DNA of 64,000 bases, from contig CAUYUJ010010446.1 in assembly GCA_963575745.1 (NCBI GenBank), forward strand, positions 1,121,089-1,185,088. Direction: 5' to 3'. Under the pieces are notes generated by a model that was not told where the DNA came from, ran no database searches, and saw nothing but the letters and a program-made list of their open reading frames with translations. The DNA comes from Prorocentrum cordatum. Taxonomy: Eukaryota; Sar; Dinophyceae; Prorocentrales; Prorocentraceae. Below are positions 52,622 to 62,572 of the stretch, piece by piece. Position 1 is the stretch's first letter; each line of letters begins with the position of its first letter. The position numbers and the translations under genes were made by a program.

Positions 52622-54100
52622 AAAGGGGGAGGATGAGGAGGGCAAGAAGCTCGGCGAGCAGGTGCGTGCGCTGGGACTCTAGGCCTGTAGGCGATGCAAT
52701 GCTGCGATGCGTGCGGCCGCAATCGCAGCGTCATGGACAGGCAGACCGCTGTCGATCCGCCACTTTTCGATATGATATAATTGCGTGGTCAACGCCACCG
52801 CATGCACACAGGTCTTGCGGGCGCGCACGCGATGCTCGTGCGGGAGGCCGAGCCCCAGGAAGACCATTCCAAACTCCAACTCACTCGGCTCCGCAGGGGC
52901 AGCAACCGCGCTGCGGAGCTTCTCACACTTCATGTAGTGCATCAGGTCGTCCTTGGCGTCGCAGCCAAAGATGCACGGCCGCGGGGCGATGACGTGCATC
53001 CTGCCCGAGGTGATCCAGCCGATGACCGCCGCGCGGAGCCACGACCACAGCCATGATGGGCGAACAGCACGCAGAACAGCTCGGAGCTCCAGCCATCGGC
53101 CGTGCAGCTCCTCAGGGGTGATCACGATGCCCCAGCGCCGCAAGCGGCGGCCGATGAGGATGTCGAGGCGGCCGTCGTAGAGGCCATCCCTCAAGGCAAG
53201 CATGGCCGCGGCCTGGCGCTTGACCTTCCTGGGCGGGACGGCAGCAGCGGCGGCGAGCTCTCCGTCGGCCATCGCACGGCGGGCCGCCTCGACGAGGGCT
53301 GGCGGTACAGGGACGGGCAGCTTGTCCAGCTCGGGGCGTGGGTGCAGGAGGGTGCGGAACAGGTCCATGACGAGGCCGTAGTTCTGAACGATGGAACGCT
53401 CGGTGGCCCACCACGGCGGAGACCACGCGCCCCGCAACACACGGACCAGCGGGAGGTGCTCGACCGCCGTCTCGTGCAGGGAGCCCAGCACAGGGGCCCA
53501 GCCTCGCACTGTGTGGGCCGCCGCGCGGAGGATGGTGGCGACAGAGTACGGGAGCACGCCCACGGGCGCAGGGGAACCGCACCACGAGCCCAAAGCGAGG
53601 ATGTCCGCCTTGCGCATGGACGAGGGCGGGAAGCACAGGAGGCGGTGGAGCATCGTGACCTCGATCCGCCATATCTCGGGGATGATGAAGAAGAACTGGG
53701 CCAGGTAGGAGAGGCACGGGAGCACGTTGACGTTGTAGGCGCGGGCGGCGAGGCTGGTCGCCATGCCCGTGCGGCTCAGCTCCGCAGTCCGTGACCACCA
53801 CTTCGCCGCCGCATCCTTCCAGATGCCCTGCTCCGAGATGCCAGGACCGATGCGCGTGCCCAGGTACTTGGCGGAGGAGTCGACGCGGAAGCCCCTCCAG
53901 CTCGGAACCATCTCGGCCAGGTACTCCTCGGTCTCTTTGATCAGGCTGGGCGTCACCTCGGCCCAGAGCGGGACCAGCACGCACTTGTGGATCGCTAGCT
54001 GCAGGTTGACTGCAAACTCTATGTCATCGAAAGACTCGGCGATGGACGGGAGGATCCTGGCGTTGCGGATGAGCATGCCCAAAGGGGGAGGATGAGGAGG
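52622..54100 (-). mobile_element. 5'-truncated LINE with a perfect 20-bp target-site duplication
   Basis: AAAGGGGGAGGATGAGGAGG occurs at 52622-52641 and, identical at all 20 positions, at 54081-54100. Between them, 1439 bp on the minus strand hold only the C-terminal part of a LINE reverse-transcriptase protein. This is the classic product of target-primed reverse transcription with 5' truncation. No poly-A tail precedes the left duplication. The open frame is undamaged and the duplication is perfect, so the insertion looks recent. Confidence 0.9.
52679..54076 (-). CDS. LINE reverse transcriptase C-terminal part (thumb, connection, zinc knuckle)
   Basis: From the first ATG inside the insertion (54076) the minus-strand frame runs about 465 residues without interruption; the frame is also open upstream into flanking DNA, which is coincidental. 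It begins in the palm/thumb region (FDDIEFAVNLQLAIHKCVLV, then SSAKYLGTRIGPGISEQG, the KxLG block). It continues through a helical connection and ends with a CCHC knuckle, C-x3-C-x7-H-x3-C, in RPCIFGCDAKDDLMHYMKCE. The catalytic YxDD region and the endonuclease are missing, removed by 5' truncation. The sequence is clearly different from the LINE at 0.4-7.2 kb, so it belongs to another family. Confidence 0.82.
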   Translation of the reverse strand: MLIRNARILPSIAESFDDIEFAVNLQLAIHKCVLVPLWAEVTPSLIKETEEYLAEMVPSWRGFRVDSSAKYLGTRIGPGISEQGIWKDAAAKWWSRTAELSRTGMATSLAARAYNVNVLPCLSYLAQFFFIIPEIWRIEVTMLHRLLCFPPSSMRKADILALGSWCGSPAPVGVLPYSVATILRAAAHTVRGWAPVLGSLHETAVEHLPLVRVLRGAWSPPWWATERSIVQNYGLVMDLFRTLLHPRPELDKLPVPVPPALVEAARRAMADGELAAAAAVPPRKVKRQAAAMLALRDGLYDGRLDILIGRRLRRWGIVITPEELHGRWLELRAVLRAVRPSWLWSWLRAAVIGWITSGRMHVIAPRPCIFGCDAKDDLMHYMKCEKLRSAVAAPAEPSELEFGMVFLGLGLPHEHRVRARKTCVHAVALTTQLYHIEKWRIDSGLPVHDAAIAAARIAALHRLQA

Positions 54101-54821
54101 ATGAGGAGGAAGGAGGGGTGGCCCAAAGGGCGGCGTTCGCATCCTACAGGCACGGATGCTTGTGGTGAGGCCGACCGGGTGGGAGGAGGCCCCCGTGGCA
54201 GGGGAAGGAGGAGGGAGGGAGGGGGAGCGAGGAGGGGAGGAGAGAGGGAGGGGGGAGGGAAGGGCGAGGAGCGAGGCGAGGGGGAGAGAGCCAGTCGGGG
54301 CGCCCGACTGCTCGGGAGTAGTGGCGCCTCCTCTGGCAGGGAGCCCCCACAAAAGACGCACGCGCCCAGCCGCGTACACGAACACGGCTCCCCCCATCAG
54401 CGTTCGCGCAATGCGCACTCTCGAGTCCAGCGTGGATCCCATGCACGTGTACATCCCGCGTTCGCCCCCGATCTGGGCGACGCGGGCGCGTCCAGGGACG
54501 CGCCCCGAAAGAGGGTCGGGCATGGTGCCGCGCAGCGCTGCGGATAATCGATAACTAAACATACTTGTGTGTGACACGGCGGCACCGCGAAGGTGCCCTC
54601 GAGCTCAAGCGATGCGCAGAGGGGGGCTACGCAGCGAGGGACGGGGAGCAGAGGCCCTGGAGGTGCGAGAGAACGACGGGCCGTCTCCGGTCGTGCGTGG
54701 GGCGTGGCTCTCACCGTCCACGCTCGGCCAAGCGCCGGAGCGACCCTGGGTAAGAGTGACCTCTGGTGCGCGGCTTTTTGGAGGCCGCGGGGGTACCAAA
54801 CACGAGCGCGCAAGACGCTAC
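54101..54821. other. GA-rich and GC-rich stretch, no gene supported
   Basis: Purine-rich from about 54180 to 54300. Beyond that no frame or repeat was recognised. Confidence 0.4.
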
Positions 54822-54997
54822 TACAGGCAACCCGCATCAGAAGGATGCGCGGTAAGGATGCAGGGGCCTCGGAGGCCCATGTGAACATTCTTCGAACGAG
54901 GTTTGCCAGCGAAAGTGGCAAAGGAAGGGTCGAAGGGGCAAGGATACAAGGGTACCCTTGGGAAGGTTGCCCATCCTTATTATGCGGGTTGACTGTA
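54822..54997. mobile_element. MITE family B (Tc1/mariner-like ends), copy 2
   Basis: The left edge TACAGGCAACCCGCAT and the right edge, read inward, TACAGTCAACCCGCAT are inverted repeats that continue to AGAAGGATG/ATAAGGATG. TA at both edges followed by CAG matches the TA duplication plus CAGT ends of Tc1/mariner elements. At 176 bp and without coding, it would be non-autonomous. Confidence 0.75.
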
Positions 54998-55327
54998 TCG
55001 CATCGCGTTCGGCGATCGGGGGACCCGAAGAGGCCTGCACCAAAAGGCACCCCAGCGAAGGGTCACTGTGACGCGTATTCGACACGCGCGCTTACTCTGT
55101 AGGGGGAAACCCAGGCATCCGGCACTCCAATTTTCTCGATGCGTGGACCCACCCCAGGAGGTCTGGACCACTCCTCTAGGACCTGCGTCTCCTCTTGAGT
55201 CGTTTAGACGACGGCCCCGAGGCCAAGAGAAGGCCCCGAGAGGCGGAGCGCGACGAAAAACCGGCTCGGTGTTTTCGGGGCATCGGATCTCTGGGAAGGA
55301 AGGGTCTGGGCCACCTGTACCTAACTT
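54998..55327. other. No gene seen; diverged family D material
   Basis: Segments such as GAGTCGTTTAGACGACGGCC and CGACGAAAAACCGGCTCGG near 55195-55270 resemble parts of family D. Nothing else recognised. Confidence 0.35.
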
Positions 55328-55435
55328 TAGGTCGGGCATGTCCTCCTACAGGCGGATGAAAAAAAAGAAAACCACTAAATAACTAATATCCAACACTATT
55401 CAAAAATAACAAAAAAAAACGTCACAAAACTTAAA
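55328..55435. mobile_element. MITE family A, copy 3 (right end lost)
   Basis: The left end AGGTCGGGCATGTCC...CTACAGGCGGAT is intact, then AT-rich sequence. The right TIR is not recognisable. CCTAACTT flanks at 55320-55327 and 55436-55443, an 8-bp candidate duplication that fixes the right edge. Confidence 0.7.
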
Positions 55436-55509
55436 CCTAACTTCGCGCACCGTGCCCCGCGAGGCGCGGTCGTCTTCGCGCCGCCGCACCAGCCCCCGTT
55501 CAGGGATCT

Positions 55510-55715
55510 TGTGACCCGGGTCAATCCAGACCGGGGTCAGGTCAGGCCTTGCAGAATCCTGCAAAATCCTGCACCCAAACCCGGGTCAATGCGAAGGATC
55601 CTGCAGGATCCTGCGCCCAAACCTGGGTCAGTGCGACCCTGGTCCTGCAGGATCCGGCCAGATCGGGCGCTCTGGCTGACGCCCGTTTGCATTGACCCCC
55701 GTCTCAAGGCTCCCG
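55510..55715. repeat. Dispersed repeat family C, copy 2
   Basis: ACCCGGGTCA boxes and repeated ATCCTGCA units, ending GCCCGTTTGCATTGACCCCC; closely follows the order of 12006-12145 plus 12347-12410. Confidence 0.75.
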
Positions 55716-55802
55716 ATGAACCGATCCGGAAAATACTTTGGGGACCCTGGGAGGACCCCAAGCGCCCTCCTGGCGCCGGCCAACATCCCGCAGCAGCCAA
55801 CT

Positions 55803-55960
55803 CCAGACATGCGAAGTCCTGATTTTTTTCAAGACAGCGTCCCTGGAAGTCCCGACCCTTTCCCCGGGACCGGTTTTTCGTCCTGCGTCGCTTTTGGACG
55901 GTCCCGAGGCCCGGCGAGGGCCCCCCGAGGCCGAAAATAGTCCAAAACCTCCCGTCCTGA
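55803..55960. repeat. Dispersed repeat family D, copy 2
   Basis: Opens with GTCCTGATTTTTTTCAAGAC (55816-55835), an imperfect form of the family stem-loop, then CCCCGGGACCGGTTTTTCG and GACGGTCCCGAGGCCCGGCG. Confidence 0.75.
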
Positions 55961-55984
55961 CCCCCGTTTGCAGTTGACCCCCGT

Positions 55985-56190
55985 CTCAAGGCTCCCGTTC
56001 GGGGAGCTTCTGACCCGGATCAATCCAGACCCGGGTCAGTCAGGCCTTGCAGAATCCTGCTAAATCCTGCAAGATCCTGCGCCCAAGCCCGGGTCAATGC
56101 GAAGGATCTTGCAAGATCCTGCAGGATCCTGAACCCAGACCCGGGTCAATGCGACCCTGGCCCCACAGGATCCTGCAAGAGCGGATCCGC
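55985..56190. repeat. Dispersed repeat family C, copy 3
   Basis: Same ACCCGGGTCA and AAGATCCTGCA arrangement directly after the family D unit, so C-D-C are contiguous here. Confidence 0.75.
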
Positions 56191-56435
56191 GGCGTGCGGT
56201 CGGCGGCGCGAGCGCTTACAGTCGAACTGCTGCCACAAGGAGCCCTCAATAAGGAACGAGGCCCCTTTTATCCACAAGTTCAACTTCGATTGCCCATGGA
56301 AAACCGAAAGAACACCTAGAACAAAAACAATACAAATAAGGAACACTGAGCCCCTCCCCAACGAGAGAGGTTCCTTAATCAGCGGCCCGATTGTACCGCT
56401 GTCGGCCTGGTGGATGACCGCACCCTTCACCGCGC

Positions 56436-56605
56436 GGTACGGCGAGGGCATCGGATAAGGAAGCAATGGATGAGGAATCCAGGGTCTCGAAGCCAGTGGA
56501 ACCTCGATGGATTGGCCATGAATATAACCGACGCCCTGAGTAGATAAGGAAGCCCCCGGGGTCTGAAGCCTCCTGGGCACAGTCCTTACCGAATGCCCCC
56601 TAGCT
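56436..56605. repeat. Dispersed repeat family E, copy 2
   Basis: GGCGAGGGCATCGGATAAGG, GATGAGGAATCCAGGGTCTC, GAAGCCTCCTGGGCAC and CCTTACCGAATGCCCCC, in the order seen at 15126-15440. Confidence 0.75.
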
Positions 56606-57218
56606 GGAAGAAGAGCGGTGGCGGGAGAAGGGGGGGAAGAATAGACAGAAAGATAAAGAGAGACATAGAGAGAACAAACAAACAAAAAAGACAGAGGGGA
56701 GGGGAAAGAGAAAGAGCGGGAACATTGAAAACGACGCCTTGACATCGTCGGTTGGTAACGGATCGAATGCGACTTCGAACAATCAGGTTGACGAGGCTGC
56801 TGCATGGATCGGGGATGGAAGGCGAGGATGAGACATGAGGATGTATTAAGCGTATCGGCATGTGGACCCCAAACGCTTGCAGATCGCAGTATTCCCTGGC
56901 GATGAAGTGTATAACTCGCCGTTGGGTAAGCACACAGGAGCCCACGCGAAGACCTCGCGACTTGAATGCGATCAGATGGCCTGTTCGACATTGAGAATGC
57001 ATTGTGGAGCGCCTGGTAACGCATACGAGCAAACTGGTAAGCAACTCATCGCATGATGACGCAAGCCCGTCGTGAATGGAAGACGATACGCACGCGGCGT
57101 GCCGAAGCGTCACCACGTGAGAGCACCCGCTCACTAAGAGTGCAACTCACCAACCACCGACCTCGCCACCGACCTGTAGGCCTGTCTGGTCATTGGCCCA
57201 CGGCAAGTTCGTAGCAAT
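56606..57218. other. No gene supported
   Basis: A purine-rich stretch at about 56605-56720 is followed by mixed sequence without a credible frame or repeat. Confidence 0.4.
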
Positions 57219-57348
57219 AGGTCGGGCATGTCCCCCTACAGGGGGACTTTGGGCGAAAAATGAAAACAACTCAAAGCATACCCGCCAAATGCTCAAAATT
57301 CTTTGACTATTTTTGAATATTCCCCCTGTAGAGGGACACGCCCGACTT
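57219..57348. mobile_element. MITE family A, copy 4
   Basis: AGGTCGGGCATGTCCCCC...CTACAGGGGGA at left; AAGTCGGGCGTGTCCC...CTACAGGGGGAA inward from the right; interior ends TTGACTATTTTTGAATATTC. The flanking duplication is unclear. Confidence 0.8.
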
Positions 57349-57977
57349 CATCGCAGCGTGACGACGTGCGCGCTGGCATCTCGGCCTGGAACTCTCGCGG
57401 CTCTACGGCAGCGCAGGCCATCCGACATCGGCATGCCAGCCGCTTCCTGGCCAACGTAGAGGGCACAATATCCACCCCGAGAATGACCACCCCGACACGC
57501 GAGGCCTGTAGCAGACGCGCCCAAAGAAGGCGTCAAACAGGGCAGGGCTGTTTAGTAAACGCCAAGTGCCGTTTAGTAAACGCGAGTTGTCCGGTCCGGG
57601 TGGTTCTTCCTCCCTGGCCAGCGGCGGCGTGGAACCCGGAACGCCCGCGCTGGGATCACCGGCCTGCGCCGACGCGGCGCGAGCCTGCCGTGGGCGCGGG
57701 CGGCGCACCGAGTGCTTTTACGGTGATGTACACTTTTTATAAGGCAGCACGGAGGACCACTTCGCGAAACATTCACCAGCACGTGATAAGTACGTATACT
57801 ACACTCGAGAGCTGACAGGTCACTAGTACCTCGCTGTCACGCCGCAGAGCGTGATCCCACAATGGGTAGTATGCAGCCCCCCCCCCCCCGATGAAAACTG
57901 AGAACGGGGCTCCGAAACTCGAAAGCAAGTCACCGATAAGCAAGTCCGAAACTGAGAACGGGGCTCCGAACTGAAAA
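57349..57977. other. No gene seen
   Basis: Contains a duplicated GTTTAGTAAACGC phrase (57549-57595) and a duplicated GAACGGGGCTCCGAAACT/GAACTG phrase (57905-57975). No protein recognised. Confidence 0.4.
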
Positions 57978-58155
57978 TGAAAACGGTGATGGCGTTGGAT
58001 AAGGAAACCTTCGATGAGGAATCCAGGGTCTGGAAGTCATTGGAACTCCAATCGAGGCTTGGCCGTGGATATCACCGCCGCCCTCATTGGATGAGGGATC
58101 CTCCAGGGTCTGCAGCCTCCTGGGCGCATTCCTTCACGACTGCCCCCACCGTACT
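57978..58155. repeat. Dispersed repeat family E, copy 3
   Basis: GATGGCGTTGGATAAGG, GATGAGGAATCCAGGGTCTG, TCTGCAGCCTCCTGGGCGCA and CCTTCACGACTGCCCCC, matching the other two copies. Confidence 0.75.
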
Positions 58156-58337
58156 TGCAACACATCGTGTGGACCAGAAAATGGGAAACGCATGCTTGCC
58201 TTTGCTTTTCAGTACGACTGCAAGCTGTGAAAACATGGCCGGTCGATCCTTTTAGGTCTGAGACATGTTCGGCTCGAGGTGTCAGGAGAGGCAGAAGTGG
58301 CCGCGCCCATCTCCAAGGCGAGGAGAAAGCTAGCCTC

Positions 58338-58494
58338 AGGTCGGGCATGTCCTCCTACAGGCGGTTTTTTTACGAAAATAGAAAAAACAACAAATGCTCT
58401 AACATACTTTTAGTACAAAGTCAGCAAATCGTCCCCAAAACTATTTTTCTACTCCTTTCGAAGATTCCTCCTGTAGAGGGACACGCCCGACTTA
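58338..58494. mobile_element. MITE family A, copy 5
   Basis: AGGTCGGGCATGTCCTCC...TACAGGCGG at left and TAAGTCGGGCGTGTCCC...CTACAGGAGGAA inward from the right. AGCTAG occurs on both sides as a possible duplication. Confidence 0.82.
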
Positions 58495-58868
58495 GAGCTA
58501 GTCCCCCCCCCCGCCCCCAGTCTCAGAGACCCAGATCTTCGACGTCCTGGTTTTCACAACGTGCGCCCACGGTTATGATGTTCCAACCTACTTCAGCCTT
58601 CATCACGAGAAAGAAAAAATTTCGAGCCCCAATAAAGTACCGAAACTCAATGGCTTTCACGTGTCGGTCCCTGGGAGACGCTCGTCCGACACTGTCTCGA
58701 CACTTTTTCGGCACTTTTCCGTGCGCCCGAAATTGTTTCTGGGATGTGGTCCTTAAGTACGACGGGAGCAACATAAGCCCACAGATGTCTCGACCCCCTC
58801 CCCGGGGCCAGCTCTGCATCCCGAGTGGTTCTTGTGGACGGCCCCCGGGAAGCCAAAAATGGGGGCAC

Positions 58869-59037
58869 GCCTTATGTCGGGCCTGTCCCCCATACAAGAG
58901 GATTTTGGACGAAAATAACAAGTAGTCCGAAAATATTCGAATATACCCAAAAATCATCGAAACGTCGTCCCCAGACTATTGTTTGACTGTTTTTGAAGAA
59001 TTACTCCTCCTGTAGAGGGACAGGCCCGACGTAAGGC
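58869..59037. mobile_element. MITE family A, copy 6
   Basis: GCCTTATGTCGGGCCTGTCC at left and, inward from the right, GCCTTACGTCGGGCCTGTCC, so the inverted repeat extends six bases further out than in other copies. The interior has GTCCCCAGACTATTGTTTGAC. Confidence 0.8.
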
Positions 59038-59750
59038 AAGCCTCCCGTCGAGCTTCTTCGCTGCAGGAGGGGGGGCTCGGGGCCAGAGCGGCGGAGCAGG
59101 AGGAGCGAGCTCTCGCCCAGCTCTCGGGAGGGCGGGGCCACGAGGGGGGCGTCCAAGACGGGGGGGGTGCAAACCATGACCGGCGGCACGTGCGCGGCCC
59201 GGGGGGGGAGGACCAAGGACGCAACGAGATAAGAAGAGGCGCCGTGAGATCTGGGGAAATATCATGGCCCACGCCGTGGTATCCATCTCCCCCCCCTATA
59301 GTCAGCACCCCCCCCTTTGCCGCCCCCGAAGATCGGGAGGGAGGCCACCGCGAAGAGGAGCAGCGGACAGACCTGTGGGCAGACCGGGACGCACAGGGCA
59401 CCTCAAGAACCTGCGCCAGCAGCCGCCCCGCGGCTCTGGGCTCGTCAGTGGGCAGAGGTCTGCCACATCGGGCCCGAGCCAATGGAGTCGGAGGATCACG
59501 CCGCACTGCCGATGCGACGCCGATACGTCGGCAGTACATCGGCGATGCATCGGTGACGTTGGCGGCGCATCGGCGACGTCGGCGCGGACAGCATCGGACC
59601 CTACATCGAGCCGCATCGCCGATGTATCGGCGATGCGGCGCGATCCTCCGACCCCATCTACTCGGATCTCATCTGGGAGGCCTAGAGTGGAGGCATGCTG
59701 TAGAGAGTGAGAAGTCGAGGGACATCAACTGACCACGCAGACTCGGGGCG
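59038..59750. other. No gene supported; GATGCATC-type palindrome cluster
   Basis: At 59510-59640 several short inverted repeats with GGCGATGCATCGG, CATCGGCGACG and CGCCGATGTATCGGCG occur at close spacing. Confidence 0.45.
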
Positions 59751-59752
59751 GA

Positions 59753-60106
59753 TTGAACGTTTCCGTCACGGCCTTTCATGCACTTAGAAATCGACACCGA
59801 AAGAAAAGGTCGAGACCTCTGGGGCTTAGTGGGCCCCACAAAGAGAGGGGCCGTTTATTTGCCGTTTTCAAAAAAACCTGTCTCCGGAAGATGAAAAGGG
59901 TAACAAAAAAACTGAAACCCGAAATGAGGAACAAAAACGCTCCGGGATTGGAGCCGGATCGAGAACTGGAACAAAGAAAACGGCAACGAAACCGGGAATA
60001 CAAACGGCGCTGGAACCCGAGAAAAAAACTGCAAAACGGAACCAGTAGCAAAAGCGCCATCCAGTTTCCAGAGCCCACTGCGGTTGGCGCTGGAAAGATA
60101 GCATGA
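59753..60106 (+). CDS. Short Lys/Arg-rich ORF, unrecognised
   Basis: 117 codons, extremely basic and largely helical (KRVTKKLKPEMRNKN, RELEQRKRQRNREYKRRWNP). The DNA beneath is rich in GAAAC/GGAAC phrases, so the frame may only reflect a degenerate repeat. No known domain, no neighbours in the same orientation. Confidence 0.15.
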   Translation: MNVSVTAFHALRNRHRKKRSRPLGLSGPHKERGRLFAVFKKTCLRKMKRVTKKLKPEMRNKNAPGLEPDRELEQRKRQRNREYKRRWNPRKKLQNGTSSKSAIQFPEPTAVGAGKIA

Positions 60107-60269
60107 AACATATCAATCTCCGAAACGCACTTTATCCATGTGAGGCGATCCCCCTGCGAGGGCCCCTCCTGCCAAGGCTTCTTCGGTGTACGCTACCCCG
60201 AAGCTGGGGGACAGCGGGTAATCAGCGGGCTGGCGGCGCCACATCGCACGCTATCCTTGTACAGCGGAG

Positions 60270-60360
60270 GCTAGCCCCAGGACGTCCAGCGATCTCTGGT
60301 GTGGGAACGCCACGCCTTCCACGGCAAAACCATCGAAACCCAAGAAACCCGGGGCACCCA
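60270..60360. repeat. Paralogous empty target site of the copia element
   Basis: GGTGTGGGAACGCCACGCC followed by GGCAAAACCATCGAAACCC is continuous here. The same two halves flank the copia element at 17360-17392 and 37851-37865. It is a copy of the dispersed repeat into which the element inserted. Confidence 0.7.
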
Positions 60361-60402
60361 GGAGGCAAGCAGGGTGTTTCTTGGCATGGGTCTCCACCCC
60401 AG

Positions 60403-60570
60403 ACATGCGACGTCCTAATTTTTCAGGACGGCGCCCCCGGAATTCCCAACCCTTTCCCCGAGACAAGTTTTTCGTACTGAGTCGTTTTTTGACGGTCCCG
60501 AGGCCCGGCGAAGGCCTCCCGGGGCCGAAAATAGCCAAAAACCTCCCGCCCTGATTCTTTCAGGACGCGG
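60403..60570. repeat. Dispersed repeat family D, copy 3, bracketed by stem-loops
   Basis: Begins GTCCTAATTTTTCAGGAC (60412-60429) and ends CCCTGATTCTTTCAGGAC (60549-60566) around the core GACGGTCCCGAGGCCCGGCG, as in copy 1 but with a different stem sequence. Confidence 0.75.
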
Positions 60571-62572
60571 TCATGTCTGGGGCTGTATCCCTATAGGGTG
60601 GTGGATATAGCGGGTAATCCGCGGGCTGGCGCCGCGTCGCACGCTGCCCTTGCAACGCCCACCGCCGCAAGCCCTGGGGCCGCGGGTTTGAAGACAGCGC
60701 CGGGCGTCTGACCACCTCCCCGGCCCTGGTCCGGCCCGCCGTGGGCCCATGGGCGCCGCCTTCGCCACCCCTGGCTCCCCACAGGGAGGCGCAGAACACC
60801 GGCCCTTGTGGTCGTTCGTCGTCCCCCCCCCGTTGCCCCTGCCCCCCCCCCCCAGGGGCTATGGCCCCCTCCCCCGTGGTCCAGGGTCACGCTTGTCCCC
60901 CGTCCCCCCCACCCCCGGTGGTCTGGGCCACCCGCAGTGCCCCTGGACCCTGTATTCTCGTTCGTTCGTTCGTGGTCGTTCCCCGCCCCCCCGGCCACCG
61001 CTTCCCCCGGCCACACCCACCTACCTCGCGTCCCCACTCCTTCCCCCTGCCACAGGCCTGCTCCCATGCCCCCCCGACCCTCGTTCGCCCTCGGACTGGG
61101 AACAACAAAATCCGCCCGAAAGCAAGGTGGTCGGTCGATGTCCCCCAGAAGCGTCAGGCGAGAGCCAGAAGCCAATCTGCCACCCCACCATGCGAGGTCA
61201 AGCGGTGCGAGGGCGGGTCGTCCAGCCACGTCGACGCGAACGGCGCAGATCAGCCAGGCCAGGCATGGGCGTCCGGCCTCGAGGGCAGCCGCCCGTTCCT
61301 GCGGCAAGCCCGCGTCGCGACGACCTGCGCGTCGGTCTCTTTTGCCGCGCGGACTGTTCAACCTGGGACGTTCGCGGCCTTCCGACGGCGCAGATCGTTC
61401 GACGTCGGCCAATTCTGGGCCACCAGCGACGTTCTTGAACACCCGCGCTGCGGTCGCCACGTTCTTGAACACCCGCGCTGGGGTCGCCTGGTGGGCCAAT
61501 TTTCCACTACCACTACCATAGGTAGGACGGGGTAGAAGGGAGGATGGGGAGGTCCTCCTCCTCCTTCGCCTCCGCCTCCGCCTCTGCCTCCTCCTCCTCC
61601 TCCGCCTCCTCCTTCTCCTCCTCCTCCTACTCCTCATCCAACTCTCCTACCTATGCTGATGGTATGGTGGTGGAAGATCGGGCCATCATCGCCGCCGCGT
61701 CAACGCGGCGCGAACCTACCGTAGCAACCTTGCCACTCCTTGCAATCTACTTGTCGCCTACGTCAGACCCGGCCCGCTAGTTAAATTGGCCCTCTTCCTC
61801 CTCGTCCCCAACACAACCGTCGGCAGCCCTGCCCCTCCCACTTGTCCTTATGTTCTGCCTCACCTTCTTCCGTGTCCCATTCGAGCATCTGCCCTGAGTG
61901 AAAGCGCACCTGCTGCAAACGAACGCGACGCATGCAAGACGTCCGAAACTTGACAGTCCGAAGCACGATATTCGTCGAGCAGTCGCCCGAGCGAGCTCGG
62001 TGCCAAACTCCCCAAGACACTCTCCAGGCTTCGAAACCGACTCCAGCCGAAGGGCCGGTTCACAAATGCCTCAAGTGCCATCTACTCAAGCCCAGGCGTG
62101 GAGAAGGGGTGTATGGAGAAGAAGAAGGTGAGGAGGACGACAGCAACGGCCAGGGGGAGAAGTGGAGGAGGTGGAGGACAGAGGGAGGGAGGGTTACGAC
62201 ACGGAGGAAAAGGAGCGGGGGGAGAGGAAAAAGGGGGAACAGGCCGAGAAGGAAGGGAACAAGCAGGAGGCGAAACGTCGCGACAATACACATTATAATT
62301 GCTCCATACCTCCTTTTCCGCTTCGACGACACCCAACCTACCGAATTCGGAATTTTCGAATGTAATCGATATTCCGTCTACCACGTCTGGCAGCGACTGT
62401 GTGGCATTCAACCTCCGCCCGATGAGGCAAATCCCACGTTGGACACGGACTATCGTCCGACCCTCTACTGTCCCGACCACATCTGGCCTTTCCCGCCTCA
62501 CCTACGAAGGGGGTCCTGATCTCATACAGTCTGACGGAGACAGTCCACCCCGTCCATACGTCCCGTCAAAAG
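60571..62572. other. No gene supported; (CTC)n tract and GC-rich DNA
   Basis: A CTC-rich tract lies at about 61550-61635. GTTCTTGAACACCCGCGCTG is duplicated in tandem near 61430-61485. A purine-rich stretch lies at 62100-62270. Long frames occur on both strands across 60.7-61.6 kb because of high GC, and none is recognised. Confidence 0.4.

Noticed and set aside
60591-61637. A 348-codon minus-strand ORF and opposing plus-strand ORFs
   Set aside because: All three plus frames and a minus frame are open together in very GC-rich DNA, with Pro/Arg/Gly composition and a (CTC)n-derived poly-Arg start.
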